Counted from the first letter of the stretch, positions 48,301 to 57,555 are shown. The stretch: 64,000 nucleotides of DNA from Nocardia cyriacigeorgica (GCF_005863245.1 NZ_VBUT01000002.1:372001-436000); one strand, 5' to 3'. Numbers and translations are program-made. The notes: generated from the sequence alone by a model not told the origin.

Positions 48301-48687
48301 ACGACGACCGTGACCGAACTGCTCGGTTCGCAGACCCCGGTGCTGCTGGATTGGGCGGTCGGCCTGAACTTCCCGTGCCAGAACCATCTGCCCACCCGCT
48401 ACGGCGTCTCCGAACTGCCGCGGTACCGGATCCTGCCCGACCGCAACGGCGCCTCCATCACCACCATGTGGCAGGCCCACGACGGTGGCGGCCCGCTCGG
48501 CTGGACCCAGCTGCTGTTCACCGCCCGCACCCTGCCCGCGTATCTGGATCAGGACTGGGACAGGGACTGGGGGTCGATCGAGCAGTTCATCCCGGTGGAT
48601 CCCGACGCCGAGCCGGCCCAGCTCACGGTCGAGCAGATCCAGCGCTCGGGGATGTGGACGCCGGGTCACATCATCACCTCGTACTGA
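45400..48687 (+). CDS. Arabinosyltransferase, EmbA/B/C family
   Basis: A 1095-residue GT-C membrane enzyme with an N-terminal membrane helix, a first periplasmic domain, about a dozen further helices, and a C-terminal carbohydrate-binding domain from about residue 730. The catalytic acidic pair is in HFIGANTSDDGYILGMARG, and GYMSNYYRWFSVDEAPF follows. It ends in the family's WTQLLFTARTLPAYLDQDWDRDWGSIEQF. Such enzymes add arabinofuranose from decaprenyl-phosphoryl-arabinose to arabinogalactan. Which Emb it is cannot be told from one gene. The position equivalent to EmbB Met306 is Met, the ethambutol-sensitive residue in mycobacteria. Confidence 0.94.
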   Translation: MADTMVWAGERPGETTEPRPAPVDRGGWARPVAIVAALVGALCALAVPFLPVRMDAATISWPQDDAARSVAAPLVSYAPIGLTAEVPCAAISQLAGSGGVVFSTIPRQSADMERYGFVVKVVADTPERPGRVDAVSRNTLVWSAPLDQVRDQGCALAIDVSTTRAAVSVTGAGPAGAVTERDLRPQVVGVFSDLAGAVPGGMRVDIEVDSRYSTSPTPIKLVVIALAVLATLVSLVALYRLDRLDGRRARRFLPSRWWRLTPVDWVVFATLLVWHFIGANTSDDGYILGMARGAQSSGYMSNYYRWFSVDEAPFYTPYTDVIGWMTHLSVASAWVRLPVLLSALVCWWVISREVIPRLGAGVRDSRIAVWTSALVFLAFWLPYNNGLRAEFVVATGVILTWVSVERAIATRRLLPAALAILIAAMTLTAAPSGVICVAALIAGARTVTAVIVHRAKTVGYLAQLLPLFAVGVLVLTVIFADRSFSAFTEMLYVHDRIGPGESWFFEYLRYQYLIQPSGDGWLTRRFGVFLMFLCLLVCVVTMLRRGGHIPGTAAGPSRRIIGITFGAMVLMMFAPTKWNHQFGVFAGLAACAAALAAVAVSAKVMRPVRNRALFAAAVFFTLAMSFVAANGYWYVSSWGIPWWDKPPSFAGFGFSTFMMGLTVLALAVAAWFHIRPGTEPAPGSAAGRLARTPVLMIVAAAMVVFEVASFAKATVSQYPAYSLAKSNIAATFSDGCGLADDVLVEPDPNASMLRPLSGDSAAALAGTESTGFTPNGVAPVLVSEELETSTGRANTVSSDPDEIRDAAASAGSTSDTSTGRGVNGSSVPLPFGLDPATTPVLGTYSPDEQVPAALTTDWYRLPDAVDGSRGDIIAIAVAGRIRSVDADGIERPGQRLELEYGSRQPDGSVAPRGMILPLDIGPAPVWRNLRVPLDQLPGDADVVRLVAEDKDLGADQWLAVTPPRVPRTTTVTELLGSQTPVLLDWAVGLNFPCQNHLPTRYGVSELPRYRILPDRNGASITTMWQAHDGGGPLGWTQLLFTARTLPAYLDQDWDRDWGSIEQFIPVDPDAEPAQLTVEQIQRSGMWTPGHIITSY

Positions 48688-48809
48688 GATCGGCTGGGCC
48701 GGTCGGCGTCGTCCGCCACAGCTACTCTCGTCGCCGGGTCGGCTCGCCGGCGACCGATGAGTGGCGGCCGCCGCGGATCGTGCAGTGATCTCAGTCGATG
48801 TGGGACCGG

Positions 48810-49739
48810 CTAATCCGCGTTCTTCGCGGCGATCCGGTGCGCGAGCGCGACCAGATCGTTGCCGGTCAACCCCGGATACCCGTGCAGCATCTCCCGCCAC
48901 CGCGCCGGCACCGCCGACGCACCCCACCGCGCCCCGAGCAGCGCTCCCGCGATGGCGGCGGTGGTGTCGGTGTCGTTGCCGGCGCGCACGCACTGTTCCA
49001 GCGCGCGCGGCAGGTGGTCCGGCCCGGACTGATCGGTGGTGGTGATGGCCCACCACGCGGTCTGCAAGGCGTGCACCACCCAGCCGTTCTTCGGGAAGTC
49101 CTGCGGGGTACCGGTTTCGGCCTGATCCAGCAGCGGCGTCCAATAGTCGGCGGCCGGGCAGGAGGCGACGTAGTCGCGCACGCCGTCGAAGTTCGCCTCC
49201 AGGATCGCGTGCCGGATGGCATGGCTCCAGATCTTGCAGGCCTCGACGGCCTGCTGGTCGTGATGGGTGAGCAGCCCGATCGCGCCCGCCGCCTTCGCGC
49301 ATTCGACCGGATCGGTGAGGTAGGCGAGGGCGACCGGCCCGGTGCGCATGAGCGAACCGTTGCCGCCGGTCAGTCCGGGCAGTGACATGGCCACCGCCTG
49401 CATGCCGCGTGCCGAGGCAGGGCGCGCACCGAGGACCTTCGAGGTCTGCACGCCGACGTCGGGCGGCTGCGAATCCCACCACGCCATGAATCCGGCGGCC
49501 ACCTCGTCGAGATCGATGCCGCGGTCGGCCTTGTCCGCGGCCAGCGCGATGGCCACCGCCATGGAGGTGTCGTCGGTCCACTGGCCGGGCGCCCAGCCGA
49601 ACATGCCGCCGCCGACCATATCGATCACCTGGTCGTCGCCCGGATAGGTGAACTCGTAGCCGGCGCCGAGCGCGTCTCCGGCCGCGCTGCCGAGCAGTGC
49701 GCCGGCCGCCCGGTCCAGGTGCGCGTCATCCAATATCAC
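48810..49739 (-). CDS. ADP-ribosylglycohydrolase family protein
   Basis: A 309-residue DraG/ARH-fold hydrolase. RAAGALLGSAAGDALGAGYEF, the metal-binding PGQWTDDTSMAVA, and the C-terminal RAGNDTDTTAAIAGALLGA give the two Mg-site Asp clusters. It removes ADP-ribose from a target or from small molecules; the target is unknown. The start is GTG 49739, with AAGGGG 6 nt upstream. The ribosome site is part of one of two CTGTGAC-type direct repeats. No obvious partner gene is next to it. Confidence 0.92.
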   Translation of the reverse strand: MILDDAHLDRAAGALLGSAAGDALGAGYEFTYPGDDQVIDMVGGGMFGWAPGQWTDDTSMAVAIALAADKADRGIDLDEVAAGFMAWWDSQPPDVGVQTSKVLGARPASARGMQAVAMSLPGLTGGNGSLMRTGPVALAYLTDPVECAKAAGAIGLLTHHDQQAVEACKIWSHAIRHAILEANFDGVRDYVASCPAADYWTPLLDQAETGTPQDFPKNGWVVHALQTAWWAITTTDQSGPDHLPRALEQCVRAGNDTDTTAAIAGALLGARWGASAVPARWREMLHGYPGLTGNDLVALAHRIAAKNAD

Positions 49740-49744
49740 TGATA

Positions 49745-49776
49745 CCCCTTGTCACAGAAAAATCCCCTGGTCACAG
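49745..49776 (-). promoter_or_regulatory. Two 13-bp direct repeats upstream of the ADP-ribosylglycohydrolase
   Basis: On the minus strand CTGTGACCAGGGG (49776-49764) and CTGTGACAAGGGG (49757-49745) are spaced 19 bp apart, immediately before the start codon. They differ at one base. They could be an operator, or a duplicated ribosome-site region. Confidence 0.45.
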
Positions 49777-49847
49777 GGCATTCGAGGTCGATTCGACGGC
49801 AGAATGTAGCCCACCGCGGGCCTGCCGCGCTGCTCGTCTGTGGGTGA

Positions 49848-50753
49848 TCACAGTGGGCTGTCGCTGGGCACTGGTTCCGCGCGCCGCCGACCGCGCACCA
49901 GCGCATGCACGGTGAACAGCGCCAGCGCCGCCCAGATCAGCGCGAATCCGGCCCAGCGCGAGGCGGGCATCGGCTCCCCGGCCACCGCGACGCCCCACGC
50001 CAACTGCAAGGCCGGTGTCAGATATTGCAGAATCCCCATGGTCGACAGCGGAACTCGTTGCGCGGCCACCGCGAACAGCAGCAGCGGCACCAGCGTCACC
50101 GGCCCGGTCGACATGAGCAGCGCGGTATCGGAGACGCCGCCACCGAAGCTGCCCTGCCCGGTGACGGCGAGCACGATCACGAACACCAGCGCAAACGGGG
50201 CAGCGATCAGGCCCTCGGCCGCCACCCCGCGCAGCGCGTCCAGCGGGATCACCTTCTTCACCAACCCGTAGACGGCGAACGAGCACGCCAGCGTCAGCGC
50301 GATCCACGGTGGACGCCCGTAATCGACGGTGAGCACCGCGACCGCCGACGCCCCGAGCCCCAGCGCCACCCACTGCGCGGCGGCCAGGCGTTCCCGGAAG
50401 ATGATCACCCCGAACGCCACGGTGACCAGCGGGTTGATGAAGTAGCCGAGCGCGCACTGCACCACCTGTTCGGAGATCACCCCGTAGACGTAGACACCCC
50501 AGTTCAGCGAGATCGCCGCCGACGCCACCGCCGCGTACCGCCAGGTGCTCGCCGAGATCCGGCGCAGCTCGCCCAGACGGCCCACCGCGATCAGCACGAT
50601 GAGCACCACCACCAGGGTCCACAGAATGCGTTGCGCGAGTACCTCGGTGGCGGGGGCGAAGGCCAGCAGACCGAAGAACGCGGGGAATGCGCCCCAGGAC
50701 GCGTACGCCCCGACGCCGAACGCCACCCCGGGAATCGACTCGGTCCGCCGCAC
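49848..50753 (-). CDS. RarD-type EamA family transporter
   Basis: A 301-residue protein with about ten membrane helices in two EamA repeats. It opens [42 protein letters not shown], typical of RarD, and has [28 protein letters not shown]. Substrates of RarD proteins are not established (chloramphenicol sensitivity, amino-acid export). GTG 50753 is chosen because the frame further up has no conserved residues. It is divergent from the P-type ATPase gene, with 91 bp between starts. Confidence 0.9.
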   Translation of the reverse strand: MRRTESIPGVAFGVGAYASWGAFPAFFGLLAFAPATEVLAQRILWTLVVVLIVLIAVGRLGELRRISASTWRYAAVASAAISLNWGVYVYGVISEQVVQCALGYFINPLVTVAFGVIIFRERLAAAQWVALGLGASAVAVLTVDYGRPPWIALTLACSFAVYGLVKKVIPLDALRGVAAEGLIAAPFALVFVIVLAVTGQGSFGGGVSDTALLMSTGPVTLVPLLLFAVAAQRVPLSTMGILQYLTPALQLAWGVAVAGEPMPASRWAGFALIWAALALFTVHALVRGRRRAEPVPSDSPL

Positions 50754-50831
50754 CCGTCCGACGGTACCGCGCGCCGCCGCGCACTCGTCGCCATCGGTGG
50801 CTGGTGACGGCTCGCGCCGGACGCCGTCGCT

Positions 50832-50844
50832 TAGGCTGGCAGCC
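50832..50844 (+). promoter_or_regulatory. -10 hexamer giving a leaderless ctpE-like transcript
   Basis: TAGGCT (50832-50837) is followed by exactly 7 nt and the ATG. No ribosome site is present, so a leaderless message is likely. Confidence 0.5.
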
Positions 50845-53268
50845 ATGTCGATATCCGTGCAGGCGCCGCGTTCGACCGGGTTGACCGCTGCCGAGGTGGA
50901 CGAACGTCGTCGTGACGGCCGCACCAACGATGTGCCCGACCGGGCCAGCCGTTCGGTGCGCGATATCGTCCGCGCCAATGTCTTCACCAGGATCAACGCG
51001 ATCCTCGGTGTGCTGTTCGTGCTGGTGATGGCGACCGGTTCGGTGATCGACGGCATGTTCGGGCTGCTCATCGTGGCCAACAGCGCGGTCGGCATCATTC
51101 AGGAGATCCGCGCCAAGCGCACCCTCGATCAGCTGGCCATCGTCAGCCAGGCCAAGCCGACGGTGCGCCGGGACGGTCGTTCCGAGCAGATCGCGCCCAA
51201 GGACGTGGTGCTCGACGAGCTGATCGAACTCGGACCCGGCGATCAGATCGTGGTCGACGGCGAGGTCGTCGAATCCGAACTGCTCGAGGTCGACGAGTCG
51301 CTGCTCACCGGTGAGGCCGATCCGGTGCACAAGGAGCTGGGCGCGCAGGTGCTCTCGGGCAGCTATGTGGTGTCCGGTTCCGGCGCCTACCGCGCCACCA
51401 AGGTCGGCCGCGACGCCTATGCGGCCAAGCTGGCCGAGGAGGCCAGCAAGTTCACTCTGGTCAATTCCGAACTGCGCAACGGCATCAACACCATTCTGAA
51501 GGTCATCACCTACCTGTTGATCCCGGCCGGTGCGCTGATCATCTACAACCAGTTGTTCTCCAGCGGCCAGTCGTGGCGGCCCGCGGTCACCGGCATGGTG
51601 GCGGCGCTGGTGCCGATGGTGCCCGAGGGCCTGGTGCTGATGACCTCGATCGCGTTCGCGGTCGGTGTGGTGCGGTTGGGCCGGCGCAAATGCCTGGTGC
51701 AGGAGCTGCCCGCGATCGAGGGCTTGGCCCGCGTCGATGTGGTGTGCGCGGACAAGACCGGCACGCTCACCGAGAACGGGATGCGGCTGGCCGACCTCAA
51801 GATTCTCGGCGCAGGTTACGAGGCCGAGATCCGCCGTGCGCTCGCGGCCATGGCCGGCGACGATCCGCGCCCCAACGCCAGTGTGCAGGCCATCGCCGAG
51901 GCGCTGCCCGAGCAGCCGGACTGGACCTACACCGCCGTCGCGCCGTTCTCCTCGGCCAAGAAGTGGAGCGGTTTCTCCTACGGCGAGCACGGCAACTGGC
52001 TGCTCGGCGCCCCCGATGTGCTGCTCGATTCCGGTTCTGAGGATGCCCGCACCGCCGAGGAGCTCGGGTCGTCGGGGTTGCGGATCCTGTTGCTGGCCAC
52101 CAGCGATCGCGCCGTCGACGCACCCGACGCGCCGGGCGTCGTCACCCCGGCCGCGCTGGTGGTGCTGGAGCAGAAGGTGCGCCCGGACGCGCGCGAGACC
52201 CTCGACTATTTCGCGAGCCAGGATGTCGCGATCAAGGTCATCTCCGGCGACAACGCGGTGTCGGTGGGCGCGGTGGCCGCCTCGCTGGATCTGCCCGGCG
52301 GCGATCATGCCGTCGACGCGCGCGGGCTGCCCGAGGACCGGGACGCGCTCGCCGATGTGCTGGACCGGGAAACGACTTTCGGCCGGGTGCGCCCGGATCA
52401 GAAGCGCGCCATGGTGGGTGCGTTGCAGTCGCGCGGGCATACCGTCGCCATGACCGGGGACGGCGTCAACGATGTGCTGGCGCTCAAGGACGCCGATATC
52501 GGCGTCGCGATGGGCTCGGGCAGTCCCGCCACCCGCGCGGTGGCCCAGATCGTGCTGCTGGACAACAAGTTCGCGACGCTGCCGTATGTGGTGGGTGAGG
52601 GCCGCCGGGTGATCGGCAATATCGAGCGCGTCTCGAATCTGTTCCTCACCAAGACGGTGTACTCGGTGCTGCTGGCGTTCCTGGTCGGCCTGGCCGGTGC
52701 CGGGTCGCAGATCTTCGACTACGAGCCGATCGGGTATCCGTTCCTGCCGCGGCATGTCACCATCGCGGCCTGGTTCACCATCGGCATTCCGGCGTTCATC
52801 CTGTCGCTGGCGCCGAACAACGAGCGGGCGCGTCCGGGTTTCGTGGGGCGGGTGATGCGGTTGGCGATCCCGTCCGGTGTGGTGATCGGCGTGGCCACCT
52901 TCGTCGCGTATCTGATCGCGTACGCGGGGCCGGAGGCGACCGAGGAGCAGACCGTGCAGGCCGGCACCACCGCGCTCATCACCTTGATCATGATCGCGGT
53001 GTGGGTGCTGGCCATCGTGGCCCGGCCGTACGTGTGGTGGAAGGTGGTGCTGCTGGGCGCCTCGGTGCTGGCCTACCTGCTGCTGTTCACCATCCCGTTC
53101 ACCCGCGAGTTCTTCAAACTCGACCCGTCCAACGTCGGGCTCACCACCGCCGCGGTGATCTGCGGTGTGGTGGGCATCGTGCTGGTCGAGGCGGCCTGGT
53201 GGATCACCGCGTCACTGCGCGACGAGGAGCACAAGCTCATCCCGGCGTCCCCGGGCGGGGCCGCCTGA
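50845..53268 (+). CDS. P-type cation-transporting ATPase, CtpE-like
   Basis: An 807-residue P-type ATPase with no N-terminal metal-binding domain. LLTGEAD (near residue 154) is the actuator motif, with Ala in place of the usual Ser. PEGLVLMTS (near 259) lies in M4, [12 protein letters not shown] (near 302) has the phosphorylated Asp, and [25 protein letters not shown] (near 536) is the hinge. The C-terminal membrane part has six helices. It matches mycobacterial CtpE, reported as a calcium uptake pump, and the calcium role here is inferred. A bidirectional terminator follows. Confidence 0.9.
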   Translation: MSISVQAPRSTGLTAAEVDERRRDGRTNDVPDRASRSVRDIVRANVFTRINAILGVLFVLVMATGSVIDGMFGLLIVANSAVGIIQEIRAKRTLDQLAIVSQAKPTVRRDGRSEQIAPKDVVLDELIELGPGDQIVVDGEVVESELLEVDESLLTGEADPVHKELGAQVLSGSYVVSGSGAYRATKVGRDAYAAKLAEEASKFTLVNSELRNGINTILKVITYLLIPAGALIIYNQLFSSGQSWRPAVTGMVAALVPMVPEGLVLMTSIAFAVGVVRLGRRKCLVQELPAIEGLARVDVVCADKTGTLTENGMRLADLKILGAGYEAEIRRALAAMAGDDPRPNASVQAIAEALPEQPDWTYTAVAPFSSAKKWSGFSYGEHGNWLLGAPDVLLDSGSEDARTAEELGSSGLRILLLATSDRAVDAPDAPGVVTPAALVVLEQKVRPDARETLDYFASQDVAIKVISGDNAVSVGAVAASLDLPGGDHAVDARGLPEDRDALADVLDRETTFGRVRPDQKRAMVGALQSRGHTVAMTGDGVNDVLALKDADIGVAMGSGSPATRAVAQIVLLDNKFATLPYVVGEGRRVIGNIERVSNLFLTKTVYSVLLAFLVGLAGAGSQIFDYEPIGYPFLPRHVTIAAWFTIGIPAFILSLAPNNERARPGFVGRVMRLAIPSGVVIGVATFVAYLIAYAGPEATEEQTVQAGTTALITLIMIAVWVLAIVARPYVWWKVVLLGASVLAYLLLFTIPFTREFFKLDPSNVGLTTAAVICGVVGIVLVEAAWWITASLRDEEHKLIPASPGGAA

Positions 53269-53280
53269 GCGAGGCGTGGG

Positions 53281-53312
53281 TCCTGGCTGCGGGGCGTCAC
53301 CCGCAGCCAGGA
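53281..53312. terminator. Bidirectional hairpin terminator
   Basis: A perfect 13-bp stem (53281-53293 with 53300-53312) and 6-nt loop lies between the convergent ctpE-like and VOC genes. Confidence 0.78.
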
Positions 53313-53323
53313 TCACCCGGCTG

Positions 53324-53791
53324 TCAGGACGCTCCGGTGAACTCGGCCATCCGCCGCTCCATCTCGTCGGGGGCGACGTCCTCGACATGGGTGGCGACGG
53401 TCCACTGGTGGCCCCACGGATCGGTGAAGCTGCCCGTGCGGTCGCCGTAGAACTGGTTTTCCATCGGCATGAGCTCGGTGGCGCCCGACGCGATGGCCGC
53501 GGTGAAGGCGGCATCGGAATCGGGGACGTAGATGTTGAAGTTCACCGGCGTGCCGCCGACGGTCTTCGGGTCGAGGAACTTCATCTCCGGCGCCGGATCG
53601 CCGAGCATGATCACCGAATCGCCGACCAGCAGCTCACAATGCGCGACCTTGCCGTCCGGTCGCGGCATGCGCATGCGCTCGGTGGCGCCGAACACCTTCT
53701 TGTAGAACTCGATCGCTTCGGCCGCGCCGTCCACGGCCAGGCCGGGGGACAGGCGCGGGTAGCCCTCTGGAATCGGGGAGACATCGGACAT
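53324..53791 (-). CDS. VOC family protein (PhnB/glyoxalase-like)
   Basis: A 155-residue protein of the vicinal oxygen chelate fold: LSPGLAVDGAAEAIEFYKKVFGATERMRMP at the start, then SVIMLGDPAP, and YGDRTGSFTDPWGHQWTVATHVED at the end. PhnB-like proteins have no assigned substrate; some bind antibiotics or act on glyoxals. AGGAGG lies 7 nt before ATG 53791. It is downstream of, and on the same strand as, the lipoprotein gene, with a 92-bp gap. Confidence 0.92.
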   Translation of the reverse strand: MSDVSPIPEGYPRLSPGLAVDGAAEAIEFYKKVFGATERMRMPRPDGKVAHCELLVGDSVIMLGDPAPEMKFLDPKTVGGTPVNFNIYVPDSDAAFTAAIASGATELMPMENQFYGDRTGSFTDPWGHQWTVATHVEDVAPDEMERRMAEFTGAS

Positions 53792-53883
53792 CGCAAGACC
53801 TCCTGGTCTCGATCGGTTGTCGGACGGGTTCGAGCCTAGGCCCGGGTACCGACAGACATCCGCCGATCGCGAGATCCCGCGGC

Positions 53884-54831
53884 CTATTCGCCCCAGGACA
53901 CCCGTGTGCTGATGGTCTGGCGCAGCAGCGTGTCCGTGCGCGCATCGCGGTAGGACTGGTGCCCGCCGATATCGATCGCCCCCGACACCGGCAGCGGCAG
54001 GCCCAGATCGACGATGATGGTGCCCGCACCGGTCATCGCGTAATCCTCGATCTGCAAGGTGCCCGCGTCATTGGGCAGATTCCAGGTCCGCGATTTCGGC
54101 GTCTGGGCCACGGTCAGGTCGATGGTGAGCCGGTTGCCGTCGCGTGCGGTCAACGTCGCCGTCGTCACCTGGTCCAGGGCCACCCCGCCGGTGACCTCCT
54201 GGCGCACCGTCCACACCGCGCCCACACCCACCGGATCGTCCGGGAAGGTGATCGACTGGTACACCGCCTGATAGAACGCCTGCTCGATGGCCGCGCGCGC
54301 GGAGTTCGAGGTATCCGGCGAGGGGGCCAGCCGCAGCGCGGTGATCGCGCCGAGCTCGCTCATGTCCAGGCCGGCGTGCGAGCCGTCGGCGGCGGTCAGC
54401 GCCTGCGACAGCGCCGGGTCAGGGGTGGTGACGGCGCCGAGGGTGAGGTCGACGTCGGAGTCGTGCGTGCGGGCGGTCAACGGGATGGTCAGCGCCGGAT
54501 GCGAGAAGTCGCGCGGCGGCTGATCGTTGATCTGCTGCTGGATGCGGTGATCGGTGCGCAGCGTCACCTCCTGCACGGTGCCGTCCGGGAAACCGGCCCG
54601 CAGTGCGCCGCGCGGTTCGTCGCCGGGCGACTCGACGGTGGCCACGGCGGCGGCGATCGGCACCGTCACTTCACGCCCGATGCCCAGCGGCTCGGTGCCC
54701 TCGACGTCCGCGGACGGCTCGGCGCCGTCGCTGCACCCGACACCGAACGCCGACAACCCGACCGCGAGCACCATGATCAGCACTCCGGAACGGCCGATCC
54801 GGGGTGCGTGGGGAGAAGACAACACCGTCAC
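53884..54831 (-). CDS. Putative secreted lipoprotein of unknown function
   Basis: A 315-residue protein with a signal-like segment (SGVLIMVLAVGLSAFGVGCSDG) ending in a weak lipobox, then an all-beta-looking extracytoplasmic part with EVTVPIAAAVATVESPGDEP and a repeat-like TLTARDGNRLTIDLTVAQTPKS. I do not recognise a confirmed family; it resembles DUF6263-type lipoproteins. GTG 54831 is chosen because TACTCT (54844-54839) lies exactly 7 nt upstream, a leaderless-promoter geometry; a TTG at 54837 is in frame. Confidence 0.72.
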   Translation of the reverse strand: MTVLSSPHAPRIGRSGVLIMVLAVGLSAFGVGCSDGAEPSADVEGTEPLGIGREVTVPIAAAVATVESPGDEPRGALRAGFPDGTVQEVTLRTDHRIQQQINDQPPRDFSHPALTIPLTARTHDSDVDLTLGAVTTPDPALSQALTAADGSHAGLDMSELGAITALRLAPSPDTSNSARAAIEQAFYQAVYQSITFPDDPVGVGAVWTVRQEVTGGVALDQVTTATLTARDGNRLTIDLTVAQTPKSRTWNLPNDAGTLQIEDYAMTGAGTIIVDLGLPLPVSGAIDIGGHQSYRDARTDTLLRQTISTRVSWGE

Positions 54832-54913
54832 GAGCAACAGAGTACGACCGGTTCCTGAGTGTCAGCTGGGACATGCGGACAGCGCAGCCTGAGGATCGGC
54901 TGGGACACCCGCT

Positions 54914-54970
54914 GCCCGCAGTGCCGGTACATGCGGTGCCCGCAGTGCCGGGACATGCGGTGCCCACAGC
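54914..54970. repeat. 24-bp tandem repeat (about 2.4 copies) in the divergent promoter region of lspA
   Basis: GCCCGCAGTGCCGGTACATGCGGT (54914-54937) is repeated at 54938-54961 with one change, and a partial third copy starts at 54962. A degenerate copy lies at about 54870. It occupies the gap between the lipoprotein and lspA genes. Confidence 0.85.
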
Positions 54971-54994
54971 ACAGGCCGGTTCTCGCCTCGAGAG

Positions 54995-55696
54995 ATGATG
55001 GTCGGCGTGAGTGACGACCGGCCACCCGAGCCAAGCACCGCCGAGCAGCCCCCCGAGGGCCCGGCACGCCCGCCGCAGCGACTGCGGCTGTTGCTGGTGA
55101 TCGCGGCGGTGTTGTTCGCCCTCGACCTGCTCACCAAGGTCATCGTGGTCGCCACGCTGACCCCCGGCGATCCGGTGTATCTCATCGGTGACGTCGTCCG
55201 TCTGAGCCTGGTGCGCAATCCGGGCGCGGCGTTCTCCATGGCGACCGGCATGACCTGGCTGCTGACGCTGGTCGCGGCTGCGGTGGTGATCGGTGTGATC
55301 CGCATCGGCCGCACCCTGCGCTCGCTGTGGTGGGCGGTCGGCCTCGGCATGGTCCTCGGCGGTGCGCTCGGCAATCTGGTGGATCGGCTGTTCCGTTCGC
55401 CGGGTCCGTTGCAGGGCCATGTGGTCGATTTCGTCGCCGTGGGCTGGTGGCCGGTCTTCAATGTCGCCGATTCGGCCATCGTGTGCGGCGCGATCCTGCT
55501 CGTGGTGCTGACGGTGTTCGGATTCGAGCCCAACGGCACCAGGGTCGGTCGCGAGAAGGCGGCGAGCGAAGCAGCGGAAACCGATCCGGGGAACACCGAG
55601 AACACAGTGACAACCGAGAAGAACGACACGATCGAGAAGACCGACGACGCGGCGAACACCGAGAACACCGGCGCGGGCGAGGGGAGCGCGGCGTGA
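54995..55696 (+). CDS. lspA: Lipoprotein signal peptidase LspA
   Basis: A 233-residue aspartic protease of the membrane with four helices. Catalytic Asps are in GNLVDRLFR and FNVADSAIV, and [15 protein letters not shown] is the conserved N-side motif. It cleaves prolipoprotein signals, such as those of the lipoproteins in this window. After about residue 180 comes a Thr/Asn/Glu/Asp-rich tail not needed for the fold. The start may be ATG 54995, ATG 54998 or GTG 55007. The stop overlaps the next gene by GTGA. Confidence 0.94.
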   Translation: MMVGVSDDRPPEPSTAEQPPEGPARPPQRLRLLLVIAAVLFALDLLTKVIVVATLTPGDPVYLIGDVVRLSLVRNPGAAFSMATGMTWLLTLVAAAVVIGVIRIGRTLRSLWWAVGLGMVLGGALGNLVDRLFRSPGPLQGHVVDFVAVGWWPVFNVADSAIVCGAILLVVLTVFGFEPNGTRVGREKAASEAAETDPGNTENTVTTEKNDTIEKTDDAANTENTGAGEGSAA

Positions 55697-56619
55697 GGGA
55701 AACCAGGACCATGCCGGTGCCCGACGGGCTCGACGGCATGCGGGTCGACGCCGGCCTGTCGCGGCTGCTCGGGCTGTCCCGGACGGCGGTGGCGGCGCTG
55801 GCCGAAGAGGGTTCGGTGCAGCTCGACGGTGTCGCCGCGGGCAAATCGGATCGGCTGACCGCGGGCGCCTGGCTCGAGGTGGTGTTCCCCGAACCCAAAC
55901 GCGAACTCACCATCGAGGCCGAACCGGTCGAGGGGATGAAGATTCTCTACGCCGACGACGACATCGTCGCGGTGGACAAACCCGTCGGCGTGGCCGCGCA
56001 CACCGGCGTCGGCTGGTCCGGGCCGACGGTGGTGGGCGGGCTGGCCGCGGCCGGCTACCGCATCTCCACCTCCGGCGCGCACGAACGTCAGGGCATTGTG
56101 CACCGCCTCGACGTCGGCACCTCCGGGGTGATGGTGGTCGCCCAGTCCGAGCACGCCTACACCGTGCTCAAGCGCGCGTTCAAGCAGCGCACCGTGGACA
56201 AGCGCTATCACGCACTGGTGCAGGGACATCCGGATCCCAGCAGCGGCACCATCGACGCCCCGATCGGCCGGGCCCGCGGCAACGACTGGAAGTTCGCGGT
56301 CACCGCCGACGGCCGCCCCAGCGTCACCCACTACGACACGGTGGAGGCGTTCCAGGCGGCGAGCCTGCTCGACATCCATCTGGAAACCGGCCGCACGCAT
56401 CAGATCCGGGTGCATTTCTCCGCGATCCGCCATCCCTGCTGCGGTGACCTCACCTACGGCGCCGACCCCCGCCTGGCCGAACGGCTCGGCCTGCAACGGC
56501 AGTGGCTGCACGCGCGTTCGCTCGGCTTCCAGCATCCCGCCGACGGCAGGTATCTGGAGATCACCAGTGAGTACCCGGCGGACCTGACGCACGCCCTGGA
56601 TGTGCTCCGCAATGCGTGA
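55693..56619 (+). CDS. RluA/RluD family pseudouridine synthase
   Basis: A 308-residue protein: an S4-like N-terminal domain ([31 protein letters not shown]) and a pseudouridine synthase domain with the catalytic Asp in [18 protein letters not shown], then [11 protein letters not shown] and [18 protein letters not shown]. It modifies uridines of 23S rRNA (RluD-type) or related targets. The lspA-rluD pairing is the same as in mycobacteria (Rv1539-Rv1540). The GTG start overlaps the lspA stop. Confidence 0.92.
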   Translation: MRETRTMPVPDGLDGMRVDAGLSRLLGLSRTAVAALAEEGSVQLDGVAAGKSDRLTAGAWLEVVFPEPKRELTIEAEPVEGMKILYADDDIVAVDKPVGVAAHTGVGWSGPTVVGGLAAAGYRISTSGAHERQGIVHRLDVGTSGVMVVAQSEHAYTVLKRAFKQRTVDKRYHALVQGHPDPSSGTIDAPIGRARGNDWKFAVTADGRPSVTHYDTVEAFQAASLLDIHLETGRTHQIRVHFSAIRHPCCGDLTYGADPRLAERLGLQRQWLHARSLGFQHPADGRYLEITSEYPADLTHALDVLRNA

Positions 56620-57399
56620 GTGCCGGTCGCGCGGCGCCGGAGACGACCGTCGCCGGAGGATGTGCTGACCGTGCCCGGTGAGCCAGAATCCGGCCCGCGC
56701 GACGACGCCGGGGACACCCCCGTTCTGCGGTCCACGCGCACCATGCGCGCGATGTTCGCCGCGGTCGCCGGGGTGGTCGTGGTCGTGCTGATCGCCGTCG
56801 GCGCCATGCAGCCGCCGCGTTCGGAGGGCGTGTCCACGGATCGGCTCGGCCCCGAGCAGGGCGAGTCGGTGGCGGACTACCTTGCGCGAGCACGGGATTC
56901 GCTGAACGGCACCGATTCCGCCGAGCACTGGGCGCTGGTGTCGTTCACCGAATACCAGACCCCGCAACGCCTTCCGGAGCTCGCGGGCGGGCTCCAGATC
57001 GGCCGCGTGCTCTACCAGGTGCCGCTGCCGCGCGTGCAGACCCAACTGGTGACGGTGCAGGTCCCCGCCACCGAGGAGGTGGTGCTGCGCTCGGCCGAGG
57101 ACGCCGCCTGGCAGCTGCTGGACCAATTGCGCCGCACCGTCGCCGTCGACGAGCGCACCGAGAAGATCACCACCGTCTCGGTCGCCCGGCTGCGCGAGGG
57201 CTGCGCGTGCGCGGTGGGCCTGATCGTCCGCGGCACGCTGGATCAGCTGCGAAACCTCGCCGCGCGCAACGGCATCCGGGCAGTGGCGGCCCTACCGGCG
57301 GACGCGGCCGCCGGCGCCTTCGCGGTGGTGCCGCTGCTACCCGACGCCACCGGCGTCATCGGTCCCGCACCCGACGATGGTCCGGTCCCCGAGCGATAG
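56620..57399 (+). CDS. Membrane-anchored hypothetical protein
   Basis: A 259-residue protein with a basic, disordered N-terminus, one membrane helix (about 43-62, MRAMFAAVAGVVVVVLIAVGAM), and an extracytoplasmic part containing SVADYLARARDSLNGTDSAEHWALVSFTEYQTPQ and LREGCACAVGLIVRG. I do not recognise the family; it follows rluD in related genomes. GTG 56620 is adjacent to the rluD stop, but GTG 56671, with GGAGGA 10 nt upstream, may be the true start. The end of the gene lies in a 14-bp tandem duplication that includes its stop codon. Confidence 0.75.
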   Translation: MPVARRRRRPSPEDVLTVPGEPESGPRDDAGDTPVLRSTRTMRAMFAAVAGVVVVVLIAVGAMQPPRSEGVSTDRLGPEQGESVADYLARARDSLNGTDSAEHWALVSFTEYQTPQRLPELAGGLQIGRVLYQVPLPRVQTQLVTVQVPATEEVVLRSAEDAAWQLLDQLRRTVAVDERTEKITTVSVARLREGCACAVGLIVRGTLDQLRNLAARNGIRAVAALPADAAAGAFAVVPLLPDATGVIGPAPDDGPVPER

Positions 57400-57418
57400 G
57401 ACTCGAGCGATAGGACTC
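57391..57418. repeat. 14-bp perfect tandem duplication across a stop codon
   Basis: GAGCGATAGGACTC occurs twice in a row (57391-57404 and 57405-57418). The stop TAG of the hypothetical gene is in the first copy and would be repeated in the second. Confidence 0.9.
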
Positions 57419-57510
57419 GAGACCTCCGTGCCCGTTCCCGCCGGATCACCGCCGACTTCGGTGGATCCGTAGGCGTCGTCCACATCCCCCGAGCCAGGTC
57501 CGGCCGGCCC

Positions 57511-57542
57511 GCTGCCCGCGCGCCTCCCTGCGCACGGGCAGC
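57511..57542. terminator. Bidirectional hairpin terminator
   Basis: GCTGCCCG (57511-57518) pairs with CGGGCAGC (57535-57542), with further GCG/CGC pairing inside, between the convergent hypothetical and monooxygenase genes. It lies 14 bp after the monooxygenase stop. Confidence 0.68.
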
Positions 57543-57555
57543 CGCACCTGCGCGC

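Noticed and set aside
49771..52755. A 994-codon open frame on the minus strand
   Set aside because: It is antisense to the RarD and P-type ATPase genes, which have clear family motifs; long antisense frames are expected at this GC content.
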